In this document: positions 56,411-64,000 of the stretch, in pieces
Numbering within the stretch: position 1 is the first letter of the stretch
How the letters are laid out: each line of letters begins with the position of its first letter
Source: Pacificibacter maritimus
GTDB lineage: Bacteria; Pseudomonadota; Alphaproteobacteria; Rhodobacterales; Rhodobacteraceae
NCBI RefSeq assembly: GCF_003814915.1
Contig: NZ_RKQK01000004.1
Coordinates: 186,001-250,000 of the forward strand
DNA length: 64,000 nucleotides
Direction of reading: 5' to 3'
The notes under the pieces: generated by a model
Database searches by the model: none
What the model was told of the DNA's origin: nothing
The model's input: only the letters and a program-made list of their open reading frames with translations
Position numbers and translations under genes: made by a program

Positions 56411-58958
56411 TTACGATACGGCCCGGAACGACGATGAGTTTCTTTGGCTGCCCACCATCGAGCGCCTTAACAACAACGTCGGCTTTTAGAGCAAGCTTTT
56501 CAATATCTTCTTTTGGCATATCTTTGGGCACGGTGATTTCAGCGCGCCGTTTGCCATTGATCTGAATCGGCATTGTGACCGCCGCTTCGACGAGCATGGC
56601 TTCGTCTGCCTCGGGCCAAGGGGCGTGTACGATCAAGCCCTCGCCGCCGAGCAGTGACCACATTTCTTCGGCCAAATGCGGTGTCATCGGAGACATCAAT
56701 TGGGCCAAAGTTTTCAACGCAAAGCGTTTGGCATCACGACCAGCTTTGGATTTGGCGATCGCATTTGTGAAGCCGTAGAGCTTGGCGATAGAGGCATTGA
56801 AGCCAAAGCTATCAATACCAAGAGTGACATCAACGATGGCTTTATGGGCTGCGCGTATCAGGTCTTCATCACCTTGGCCCTGCTCGGGTTGGGCATCAAG
56901 CTCTGCCGCCAAACGGTGCACGCGGGTCAAATGCTTGGCCGACGCTTCCGCGCCTGAGGCTGTCCATTCCACATCGCGTTCGGGGGGGCTGTCGGACAGT
57001 ACAAACCAACGCGCGGTGTCCGCGCCGTATTGTTTGATGATCTCAACAGGATCGACCACGTTGTTTTTGGATTTCGACATCTTGGCAGAGGGAATCACTT
57101 TGATCTTTTCGCCAGTTGCTTTGACGACGGTTTCGCCGTCGCGCTCTTCCACTTCTTCGGGATAGTGGTAAATCGCCCGCCCGTGGTCATCTGTGCGCTC
57201 GGCGTTTTGATAGATCGCGTGGGTGACCATGCCTTGGGTGAACAACGCATTGAACGGCTCGCGCGCGCTGTCTGGCAGGTGGCCCGTTTCGTTCATCGCA
57301 CGGGCAAAGAAGCGCGAGTAAAGCAGGTGCAAAATCGCGTGCTCGATGCCGCCGATGTATTGATCGACATTCATCCAGTAATCCGCGTCTTCGGCAATCG
57401 TGGGCGTGGTTGCACGCGGTGCAGTGAAGCGGGCGAAGTACCAGCTGGAGTCCACGAAGGTATCCATGGTGTCGGTCTCGCGCAGCGCATCCGCGCCACA
57501 TGTTGGACAGGCACAGTTGCGCCAGGTTGGGTGGCGGTCCAACGGGTTGCCTGGAATGTCAAAAGACACATCATCGGGCAGCTCGATAGGTAGGTTTTCT
57601 TTTTTCTCAGGGACAACGCCACATGTTTCGCAATGCACAACAGGAATTGGGCAGCCCCAGTAGCGTTGACGCGACAGGCCCCAGTCACGCAGGCGATATT
57701 TCGTCACACCCGTTCCAACGCCATTGGCTTCGCAAAAATCAATTGCGGCGTTTACAGCGTCGTCACCAGTTTGAATATCTTCGCCGCTAAAGCCGCGCGT
57801 GTAGCGGACTTTGTCGGTTTTCATCGGCACATATGCTTCGCCTGATTGGGCTTCACCCTCAATGGGTTCAAAGACCGCATTGATCGGCAAGTCGTATTTG
57901 GTGGCAAATTCAAAGTCGCGTTGGTCATGAGCAGGACAACCGAACACAGCGCCTGTGCCGTAATCCATCAAGATGAAGTTGGCGATGTAGACTGGCAATT
58001 CCCATGCAGTGTCAAACGGATGGCGCACTTTTAGGCCGGTATCAAACCCGAGCTTTGGCGCTTTTTCGATCTCTTCCGCTGTGGTGCCACCCTTGCGGCA
58101 CTCTTCGCAAAAGGCTGCGATCTCTGGGTTTTCCTCGGCCAAGGATTTGGCCAAGGGGTGATCTGCTGAAATACCTACAAAAGATGCGCCATTCAATGTA
58201 TCGGGGCGGGTTGTATAGACTTCGACACGATCTTGGTTGGCAGGGCCATCGATCAAAGAAAACGAGAACTGCAAACCGCGGGACTTGCCAATCCAGTTTT
58301 TTTGCATGGTTTTGACCTTATCGGGCCAATTGTCCAAGTGGTCGATGGAACTCAAAAGATCATCCGAATAATCGGAAATTTTAAAGAACCACTGGGTCAA
58401 CTCGCGGCGCTCAACCAAAGCGCCAGAGCGCCAGCCGCGCCCGTCTTCAACCTGTTCATTGGCCAAAACCGTCATATCAATGGGATCCCAATTGACCACG
58501 GCGTTCTTGCGATAAACCAACCCTTTGCCGAGCATATCGATAAACATCGCTTGCTGCTGACCGTAATATTCTGGATCACAGGTCGCAAACATCCGCGTCC
58601 AATCGATCGACAGACCCAGCGGTTTCATTTGGTCGACCATGGTGTCGATATTGGCGTAGGTCCATGTTTTCGGGTGCCCGCCTGACGCCATCGCCGCGTT
58701 TTCCGCAGGCATGCCAAAAGCGTCAAACCCCATCGGGTGCAAGACATTGTGGCCCGTTGACGACTTATACCGCGCGACAACATCGCCCATGGTGTAGTTG
58801 CGCACATGCCCAATGTGGATGCGACCAGAAGGATAGGGGAACATCTCAAGCACGTAATACTTGGGTTTGCTTTCATCGCGCTTGGCCAAAAAAACGTCGC
58901 CCTCGTTCCAAGCTTGCTGCCATTTAGGTTCGAGATCGGCAGGAGAATAGCTGCTCAT
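56397..58958 (-). CDS. leuS: Leucyl-tRNA synthetase
   Basis: An 853-residue class I aminoacyl-tRNA synthetase. The HIGH-like motif is [11 protein letters not shown] near 45, and the KMSKS motif is [10 protein letters not shown] near 630. The CP1 editing domain lies between, and a zinc-type CPTCGAD region near 495 is present. The ATG at 58958 follows AAGGATAC; an upstream in-frame start is unlikely. A terminator lies just upstream. Confidence 0.97.
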   Translation of the reverse strand: MSSYSPADLEPKWQQAWNEGDVFLAKRDESKPKYYVLEMFPYPSGRIHIGHVRNYTMGDVVARYKSSTGHNVLHPMGFDAFGMPAENAAMASGGHPKTWTYANIDTMVDQMKPLGLSIDWTRMFATCDPEYYGQQQAMFIDMLGKGLVYRKNAVVNWDPIDMTVLANEQVEDGRGWRSGALVERRELTQWFFKISDYSDDLLSSIDHLDNWPDKVKTMQKNWIGKSRGLQFSFSLIDGPANQDRVEVYTTRPDTLNGASFVGISADHPLAKSLAEENPEIAAFCEECRKGGTTAEEIEKAPKLGFDTGLKVRHPFDTAWELPVYIANFILMDYGTGAVFGCPAHDQRDFEFATKYDLPINAVFEPIEGEAQSGEAYVPMKTDKVRYTRGFSGEDIQTGDDAVNAAIDFCEANGVGTGVTKYRLRDWGLSRQRYWGCPIPVVHCETCGVVPEKKENLPIELPDDVSFDIPGNPLDRHPTWRNCACPTCGADALRETDTMDTFVDSSWYFARFTAPRATTPTIAEDADYWMNVDQYIGGIEHAILHLLYSRFFARAMNETGHLPDSAREPFNALFTQGMVTHAIYQNAERTDDHGRAIYHYPEEVEERDGETVVKATGEKIKVIPSAKMSKSKNNVVDPVEIIKQYGADTARWFVLSDSPPERDVEWTASGAEASAKHLTRVHRLAAELDAQPEQGQGDEDLIRAAHKAIVDVTLGIDSFGFNASIAKLYGFTNAIAKSKAGRDAKRFALKTLAQLMSPMTPHLAEEMWSLLGGEGLIVHAPWPEADEAMLVEAAVTMPIQINGKRRAEITVPKDMPKEDIEKLALKADVVVKALDGGQPKKLIVVPGRIVNVVI

Positions 58959-58983
58959 GTGTGTATCCTTCGGGGTGGTCATC

Positions 58984-59009
58984 AAAACGCCGAGCGCATC
59001 GGCCCGGCG
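58984..59009 (-). terminator. Terminator between the DUF3576 gene and leuS
   Basis: On the minus strand CGCCG pairs with CGGCG around a 12-base loop, followed by TTTT. It lies only about 25 bases before the leuS start, so leuS must be transcribed from a promoter very close by, or this acts as an attenuator. Confidence 0.65.
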
Positions 59010-59063
59010 TGGTCATAAAACGTCTGGGACTGTCGGTCCAGTGGGGCGGTCAGTTTGTATCTT

Positions 59064-59630
59064 TTATTTGCCGCTGCGCAGTTGACGCGCGCGTGATAGA
59101 ATAGCGTCTTCTACAGCTTGCACCGTTTGCTCACTTGCGGCGCCACCGCGGGTATAAAGCGACAGGTTTAGCGTGCGCGCATCAAGGGCTGGATCAGTCA
59201 CATGGATGGTCGCGCGGTAGGCGCGGCTGCCACCAGGTGGTGTGCCATATCCTGTAACGATCACGCCTGTGAAAGGATCAGCGGTTTGCACTGGTAAAAA
59301 TGACAGAACATCCAATGCAGCATTCCAAATGTATTTGTTCACCTGCGCGCTGTCTTCAATAGACCCGCGCCCTCCGCCCAAAACGGTGCGGCGCTTGGCT
59401 TGTTCCAAAACGATCACTTCGCCGTTCGACAATTCTACAGCCTGTGCTGTTTTGCGATTATCAACAACAGGCGCGGCGGTGTCTGACGTTTGCGTCCGAC
59501 TACCAGATAGAGAACCTACGCCGAGTGACCCAAAGCTGCCCGTGGATGACCCAAGGCTGCCATTGCCACAAGCTGTCAGTGTTAAAGCGGCGCAAAGGCC
59601 AAGCAAAGCGGTGTGGTTTAGGCGCGGCAT
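59064..59630 (-). CDS. DUF3576 family lipoprotein
   Basis: A 188-residue exported protein with a lipobox LTAC near residue 19, starting from the ATG at 59630 (AGGGAACC upstream). A Gly/Ser-rich linker follows (GNGSLGSSTGSFGSLGVGSL), then the DUF3576 domain with RGSIEDSAQVNKYIWNAALDVLSFLP. It is upstream of leuS. Function is unknown; an envelope role is likely. Confidence 0.88.
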   Translation of the reverse strand: MPRLNHTALLGLCAALTLTACGNGSLGSSTGSFGSLGVGSLSGSRTQTSDTAAPVVDNRKTAQAVELSNGEVIVLEQAKRRTVLGGGRGSIEDSAQVNKYIWNAALDVLSFLPVQTADPFTGVIVTGYGTPPGGSRAYRATIHVTDPALDARTLNLSLYTRGGAASEQTVQAVEDAILSRARQLRSGK

Positions 59631-59734
59631 GAGATGGTTCCCTAACAATCAATCGCGCCAACCGTATCGCCCAAATGCATGATGAACAAGAGCCTTGGCG
59701 CGACTTTGCCAGTTCCAAGAAGATCAGCACAAAC

Positions 59735-59765
59735 GAAAAGGGCCGCCCCCAAAAGGAGCGGCCCC
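59735..59765 (-). terminator. Terminator of the porin gene
   Basis: On the minus strand GGGGCCGCTCC pairs with GGGCGGCCC around TTTT, followed by TTTT. It lies about 20 bases after the porin stop. Confidence 0.85.
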
Positions 59766-59786
59766 AAAATCTAAAGTCTTAACGAC

Positions 59787-60815
59787 TTAGAATTTCAAGT
59801 TAAGGATCAAAGAAGTACCTTCGTCGTACTCTTTCTCACCTTCTTCGTCTTGATCAGCGTAAGATGCGATGATGGATGCGCCGCCACCGAGGTCGTACTC
59901 AGCACCAACATAACCTTCAGTTGAGTCGATGTAGCCAGCGTATACAACTAGGCCGTTGCCCAAGTCGTAAGAACCTTCAACGCCGCCATCTTCAACGCCT
60001 TGAACGTCTTCGTAGAATGCAGATACAGCGAATGCACCAGCAGCGTAGTCAGCAGACACACCGTATGAGTCGTCGCCGAGTGATTCAGCTACGTAGAATG
60101 CACCGATTGTTACGTCGCCAACTGGGTATGCAACTTCAAGACCGAAAGAATCTTCGCCAGTTGTTTCGTTTGATGCGTATGCAGCAGTAACTTCAGCACC
60201 GGCGAAAGATGTAGACGCGAAGAGACCGTAAAGCTCGTCAGAGTTGTAGTCTTCTTGGTCGCCAGCTGCGTATGACAATACGTCGCCTTCTTCTTGGTAT
60301 GCAACGCCAACTGTGTAGTTGCCGAATGTACCTTTAGCTGCAACAGATGTTTGCGCATCTTCGTTTGTTGCAGGCTCGATGATTGTAGAAACCGCAGCTT
60401 CAACACCAGCAACGTTTGCAGTTGCTTTCAAAACTTCTTCAGCGTCTTGCTCAGAGAAGCCGTCGTTGGCCATATCGCCAGCGCCAGTCCAAAGAGAGTT
60501 GGCAGCTGTGTCTGTGTTACCGTAGTAGATGCCGTATGAATCGCTTGTCAAAGAGAACAACACGTTGTTGTCAGCGTTGAAGTCTTGGTTCACACCTTTG
60601 TTCAGGTCTTCAAGCTCAACACCGTATGTCAAAGATGCTGTCCAGCCGTTGTCCAGCTCTTGTGACATTTTGATGTCAAGGTCAGCGTCAGCGTATAGGC
60701 CTTCAACTTCAGTGTCGTTGTAGCCCAATTGAGCTGAACCGGAGAATGTTACTTCAGCAGCTGCTGCGCCAGCGAAGGCGGCGATGGCTGCGGAGGAGAG
60801 AAGAATCTTTTTCAT
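59787..60815 (-). CDS. Outer-membrane porin
   Basis: A 342-residue Rhodobacter-type porin, with a signal peptide from the ATG at 60815 (KKILLSSAAIAAFAGAAAA) and GAGGGT upstream. The mature protein alternates beta strands with acidic loops (ADADLDIKMSQELDNGW, EVEGLYADA). The final strand ends in a Phe (LILNLKF), the signal for barrel insertion. Codon choice is strongly biased to a few codons, as in highly expressed genes, and the antisense frames reflect this. It has its own terminator and a 217-base upstream gap. Confidence 0.93.
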   Translation of the reverse strand: MKKILLSSAAIAAFAGAAAAEVTFSGSAQLGYNDTEVEGLYADADLDIKMSQELDNGWTASLTYGVELEDLNKGVNQDFNADNNVLFSLTSDSYGIYYGNTDTAANSLWTGAGDMANDGFSEQDAEEVLKATANVAGVEAAVSTIIEPATNEDAQTSVAAKGTFGNYTVGVAYQEEGDVLSYAAGDQEDYNSDELYGLFASTSFAGAEVTAAYASNETTGEDSFGLEVAYPVGDVTIGAFYVAESLGDDSYGVSADYAAGAFAVSAFYEDVQGVEDGGVEGSYDLGNGLVVYAGYIDSTEGYVGAEYDLGGGASIIASYADQDEEGEKEYDEGTSLILNLKF

Positions 60816-61032
60816 TGTTACCCTCGTGGATTTGAAAAAACTTTTCATGCTAGGTCGTCCAGCACATGCACAGACTTTTGGGTCGAAACGTGAGATGGGT
60901 CAAGAGATCTGGCTTTACTCGTAACGGTCTGGGAATAAATGATGCAAGTTGGTCACACACCTGTTGCATCCCCTGTTAGCTCTGGCCTAAATATACGATT
61001 ATAGTCAAGTTTTATTGGGGTTTGAGGCCGAT

Positions 61033-61692
61033 ATGGGATTGCAAGATATCAAGAAAAGAATCGAAAAAGCAGCCATTTTAGTGGGCCGAGACCCCCAAAA
61101 TGCACAGCTTATCGCGGTTTCGAAGGTGCAGCCAAACGCGCGTGTAGAAGACGTTTTACAACAGGGGCAGCGTATTTTTGGCGAAAATCGGTTGCAAGAG
61201 GCTGCTGGAAAATGGCCCGATTTCAAAAATAAGTATGAAAATATCGAGTTGCATCTCATTGGGCCCCTGCAAACCAACAAGGTACGCCAAGCGATGGAGC
61301 TGTTTGATGTGATTCAAACCCTTGATCGCCCCAAGCTGGCCAAAACAATTGCACGCATTGCAGAGGAAACAAGCGCGTGTCCGCGACTCTATATACAGGT
61401 GAACACTGGCGCGGAGCCGCAAAAGGCAGGTGTGTTGCCAGAGGATGCGGACGGCTTTGTGGCGCAATGTCGTGAATTGGGTCTCGAAGTCGAAGGTTTG
61501 ATGTGTATTCCGCCAGCCGACGAAGATCCTGCGCCGCATTTTGCAATGCTTGCAAAAATAGCTAAGCGCAATGGTGTTGTGGGGTTGTCGATGGGGATGT
61601 CTGGTGATTTTGAAACAGCCATCGCACAAGGCGCAACATATGTGCGTGTTGGGTCTGCGTTGTTTGGTGCACGCGCCTATAAAATCAACTAG
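61033..61692 (+). CDS. YggS-family pyridoxal-phosphate homeostasis protein
   Basis: A 219-residue PLP-binding alanine-racemase-fold protein. The PLP lysine is Lys31 in IAVSKVQPNA, and GENRLQEAAGKW, HLIGPLQTNKV and GLSMGMSGDFETAI are typical. It helps keep free pyridoxal phosphate in balance. The ATG at 61033 is preferred over a TTG at 61015. Its stop shares the bases CTAG with the convergent L,D-transpeptidase-like gene. Confidence 0.93.
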   Translation: MGLQDIKKRIEKAAILVGRDPQNAQLIAVSKVQPNARVEDVLQQGQRIFGENRLQEAAGKWPDFKNKYENIELHLIGPLQTNKVRQAMELFDVIQTLDRPKLAKTIARIAEETSACPRLYIQVNTGAEPQKAGVLPEDADGFVAQCRELGLEVEGLMCIPPADEDPAPHFAMLAKIAKRNGVVGLSMGMSGDFETAIAQGATYVRVGSALFGARAYKIN

Positions 61693-62186
61693 CGCACGAT
61701 TAAGCGCGTTCTGGGGGTGATCCGCTTGGCAATCCAACGCAGATGATCGGGGCGGAACGCCACGCAGCCCTCGGTCGGGTGGCGTGGTTTACGCCAGCGA
61801 TGTATAAAAATGGCAGACCCTTTGCCTGTTTCGGCCTGCGGCCAGTTCCAGTCGGTTATAATGATAAGGTCATATAGGCGATCCCCGCGCCGCAGTTTTT
61901 CATGACTGGCAGCATAGGGGGCTTTTACCGCTTGGTTGTAATTTGGATCATTAGAAGCATCGCACCAAAGATCGCGTGGCAATATAGCTGTGCCATTTAT
62001 ATCAGGTATGCGATCGGCCCTATATAAAATCTGGGGCATATAATGTGTACCGCGCGGCGTGGCGCCATCACCTTCGATCTTGCTGTTGGTGATGCCTCCT
62101 TTGCCGACAGAGCAGGGAAAGCGCCGTCCCATAAAGCGCGCGCCCCAATCACCTACAACGATATCACTGGCGCAAGCGGGGCGCAT
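61689..62186 (-). CDS. L,D-transpeptidase-fold (YkuD) protein
   Basis: A 165-residue YkuD-domain protein. The catalytic motif includes His and Cys in IFIHRW...HPTEGCVAFRPDHLRWI. It lacks a visible signal peptide, so location is open. Its ATG overlaps the ribA stop (TAATG), which couples it to riboflavin synthesis by position only. Family members crosslink or modify peptidoglycan or attach lipoproteins. Confidence 0.88.
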   Translation of the reverse strand: MRPACASDIVVGDWGARFMGRRFPCSVGKGGITNSKIEGDGATPRGTHYMPQILYRADRIPDINGTAILPRDLWCDASNDPNYNQAVKAPYAASHEKLRRGDRLYDLIIITDWNWPQAETGKGSAIFIHRWRKPRHPTEGCVAFRPDHLRWIAKRITPRTRLIVR

Positions 62187-63298
62187 TATAGCAAATGCCC
62201 TGACTTTTTTGCTTTGGTCGCCAAATAGGCTGTATTGTGGCGGTTTTCACCAACCTGCAAAGCGACCCGTTGGGTGACCTCTATGCCTTGATCTTGCATC
62301 CGCGCGATCTTTGCGGGGTTATTGGTCATTAACTTGACGGACTTAAAGCCGAGTTCTTTCAAAATAGCCGCTCCGATTCGAAAGTCGCGCTCGTCATCTT
62401 CAAAGCCCAAACGGTGGTTGGCTTCGACAGTGTCATAGCCTTGGTCTTGTAGTGAATAGGCGCGCATCTTGTTGGCGTGGCCAATGCCGCGCCCTTCTTG
62501 ATTTAAATACAACAAAATTCCGCTGCCGTTTTCACCCATTGCCGCAAGCGCAGCGTGCAGTTGTGGGCCGCAATCACATTTCAAGGATCCAAACAAATCG
62601 CCCGTAAAACAGGCGGAATGCAAGCGCGCCAAAACAGGCGCATCGCGATCAGGCTTACCGATCTCAATCGCAAAATGTTCTTCGCCACCATCTTCTGGGC
62701 GAAAAACATGAACGCGGCCTGCATCACTGGCCGCAAGTGGTACGCGTGCGTGAATGACATCATTTAGAGGCGCCAACAGGGCCATGTAAGGATCAGCCGC
62801 TTCTACAGAAACCACAGTGAGCCCATAGGTCGTTGCCAAGTTTAGGGCCTCGGGCGTGTCGGTAACAACAACGGCTGGCAAAAGCCGCGCAGACTTTGCC
62901 AGTTTAATTGCTGCGCGGTGACGTACAGGGCAACCTTCCGTTGCGGTCGGGAAGGGGCCTTTTAACGGGGCTGCAAAGTCGCCCTCAGGGTTGGCGACAG
63001 CTTTGATCCAGTCCGTTGTTGCGCGCGCGGGCAAACTAAGACGCGCGACATCGCCATCATGGGCATAGGCCTTTAGCGTTTGTGCTCTGCGCGCTGTGAT
63101 GGCCAAGACAACAGGACCAGCCGCTTTCAACGCCTCAAAACGATCGGGAGTCAGGCCTTCCGCTGCTGCGACCAAAGACATCCCAGTTTGCGATTTTAAC
63201 ACGATGGGCACGCCCATACGCAGATCTGCACGTGCGCGTGCGATCACTTCGGCCAAGCTAGGTGCTAGGTTTGCGGCAAGGGAGTCTAACGAAATCAT
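62186..63298 (-). CDS. ribA: GTP cyclohydrolase II RibA (long form)
   Basis: A protein of about 370 residues with an N-terminal domain related to DHBP synthase (about 1-165) and a C-terminal GTP cyclohydrolase II domain. Zinc ligands are in HSACFTGDLFGSLKCDCGPQ; the nucleotide region LNQEGRGIGHANKMRAY and the LMTNNPAKI motif complete the active site. The first step of riboflavin synthesis is indicated. The ATG at 63298 is preferred over one at 63310 because GGAAA lies at suitable distance. The frame is open another 290 bases upstream but lacks family similarity there. Confidence 0.9.
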   Translation of the reverse strand: MISLDSLAANLAPSLAEVIARARADLRMGVPIVLKSQTGMSLVAAAEGLTPDRFEALKAAGPVVLAITARRAQTLKAYAHDGDVARLSLPARATTDWIKAVANPEGDFAAPLKGPFPTATEGCPVRHRAAIKLAKSARLLPAVVVTDTPEALNLATTYGLTVVSVEAADPYMALLAPLNDVIHARVPLAASDAGRVHVFRPEDGGEEHFAIEIGKPDRDAPVLARLHSACFTGDLFGSLKCDCGPQLHAALAAMGENGSGILLYLNQEGRGIGHANKMRAYSLQDQGYDTVEANHRLGFEDDERDFRIGAAILKELGFKSVKLMTNNPAKIARMQDQGIEVTQRVALQVGENRHNTAYLATKAKKSGHLL

Positions 63299-63464
63299 GT
63301 ATATTTCCATCGGTAGGTTCGCCCCTATGTAAGGGGCTTTGAAAGAATATGAAACATTCGACGGAAATTTCACACGGTTGCGTGACATCACTGTTGCAAA
63401 ACTTGTCGTGAGAAAAAATGACATCACATGATTGTCAGAGTTAAACAAAAGGAGGGCATTTAAA

Positions 63465-64000
63465 ATGACCACTCTCAAAAAGATCTTGCTGGTTGATGAC
63501 GATGACGACCTGCGCGAAGCGTTAAGTGAACAGCTTGTCATGACCGAAGACTTCGATGTGTTCGAAGCGGACAGCGGCGCTGGCGGTATGGAAAAAATCA
63601 AAGATCAGCATTATGATTTGGTTATGTTAGATGTCGGTTTACCTGACACTGATGGCCGCGAGTTGTGCAAATTGATGCGCAAAAGTGGTGTGAAGTGCCC
63701 CATCTTGATGCTCACAGGCCATGATACCGATGCTGATACGATTTTAGGCCTCGATGCGGGCGCCAATGATTACATCACTAAGCCATTCAAATTCCCTGTG
63801 CTTTTGGCGCGCGTTCGTGCGCAGCTTCGCACCCATGAACAGTCCGAATCTGCTGTTTTTCAGCTCGGGCCATACACGTTCCAGCCAGCGCAAAAAATGT
63901 TGGTCACCGAAGACGAAAAGAAAATTCGCCTGACGGAAAAAGAAACTAATATTCTAAAGTACCTGTACCGTTCGACCGAAACAGTGGTGCCACGCGATGT
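63465..64000 (+). CDS. OmpR-family response regulator (CenR-like, 3' end outside window)
   Basis: The first 178 codons of an OmpR-type response regulator, cut by the window end. The receiver domain has acidic residues 11-15, phosphate acceptor Asp56 (VMLDVGLP), Thr84 and Lys106 (ITKPFKFP). The winged-helix starts near 130 with LGPYTFQPAQKML and KIRLTEKETNILKYLY. The overall pattern resembles CenR, a cell-envelope regulator in Caulobacter and Rhodobacter; other OmpR regulators remain possible. GGAGGG lies 8 bases before the ATG, and it is divergent from ribA. Confidence 0.85.
   Translation, partial: MTTLKKILLVDDDDDLREALSEQLVMTEDFDVFEADSGAGGMEKIKDQHYDLVMLDVGLPDTDGRELCKLMRKSGVKCPILMLTGHDTDADTILGLDAGANDYITKPFKFPVLLARVRAQLRTHEQSESAVFQLGPYTFQPAQKMLVTEDEKKIRLTEKETNILKYLYRSTETVVPRD

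Noticed and set aside
57030-57593. Long open frame antisense to leuS
   Set aside because: It is a shadow of leuS; the leuS protein has all its motifs and this frame has none.
59876-60190. Gln/Arg-rich frame antisense to the porin
   Set aside because: The repeats come from the porin's biased codon use; the porin has signal peptide, beta pattern and terminal Phe.
63299-63601. N-terminal extension of RibA across the divergent gap
   Set aside because: It has low-complexity Ser-rich sequence, no family similarity, and would read across the response-regulator start.

Overview
This window comes from the chromosome of a marine alphaproteobacterium of the Roseobacter group (Rhodobacterales). The evidence is the set of gene families and their order: choXWV with betICBA, soxBDAG, the glycerol ABC operon glpD-glpSTPQUV-glpK, a CcrM methylase with a RAMA tail, DUF721 next to a DsbA-like protein, DUF4170-waaA-lpxK, holA-lptE-leuS, and a long-form RibA. 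Base composition looks close to 50% GC by eye. Genus is inferred only.

Region 1 (1-16844) is a nearly continuous methylated-amine catabolic block. A dimethylglycine/sarcosine dehydrogenase-like flavoprotein (cut by the window edge) is divergent from a GlxA/GbdR-type regulator. Next come betA, betB, betC and betI, then the divergent choline importer choX-choW-choV. After a convergent terminator come soxB-D-A-G and sdaA. Together they could take choline sulfate to choline, glycine betaine and, via demethylation, to sarcosine, glycine, serine and pyruvate. The betaine demethylase itself and glyA are not in this window.

Region 2 (17018-27623) holds ilvD, a GntR-like LacI regulator, tRNA-Arg(CCU), and then about 1.1 kb with no convincing gene and possible decayed reading frames. 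Beyond it lies a catabolic cassette: a GlcG/HbpS protein, a TRAP transporter (dctQMP), a beta-hydroxyacid dehydrogenase, a small dimeric-barrel protein and a second LacI regulator. Two almost identical 14-bp palindromes, one before the first LacI gene and one before dctQ, tie the two sides together.

Region 3 (27667-39054) is a glycerol/glycerol-3-phosphate utilisation locus: a DeoR-type glpR, glpD, a six-gene ABC importer including a small DUF2160 membrane protein, glpK, and an iron-alcohol-dehydrogenase-like protein whose metal site is altered. Candidate GlpR operators lie in the divergent glpR-glpD gap.

Region 4 (39072-45167) has a membrane-anchored winged-helix regulator, two small exported proteins, rnhB, ccrM with three GANTC sites in its leader, a highly structured ccrM-alkB intergenic region that may encode a small RNA, alkB and mutY.

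Region 5 (45272-64000) is largely housekeeping: DUF721, a DsbA-like protein, lpxK, waaA, DUF4170, a CysQ/IMPase-family phosphatase, PmbA/TldD, DUF2125, an SDR, a YhiN-like flavoprotein, holA, lptE, leuS, a DUF3576 lipoprotein, a porin, the YggS PLP protein, an L,D-transpeptidase-fold protein, ribA and a truncated OmpR-family response regulator resembling CenR.

I found no CRISPR array, insertion sequence, intact prophage or rRNA. The most novel-looking items are the membrane winged-helix regulator with its overlapping exported neighbour, the structured RNA candidate after ccrM, the GANTC cluster before ccrM, the altered-metal-site dehydrogenase of the glp operon, and the TRAP cassette of unknown substrate beside the tRNA. 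All functions are read from sequence; none has been tested.
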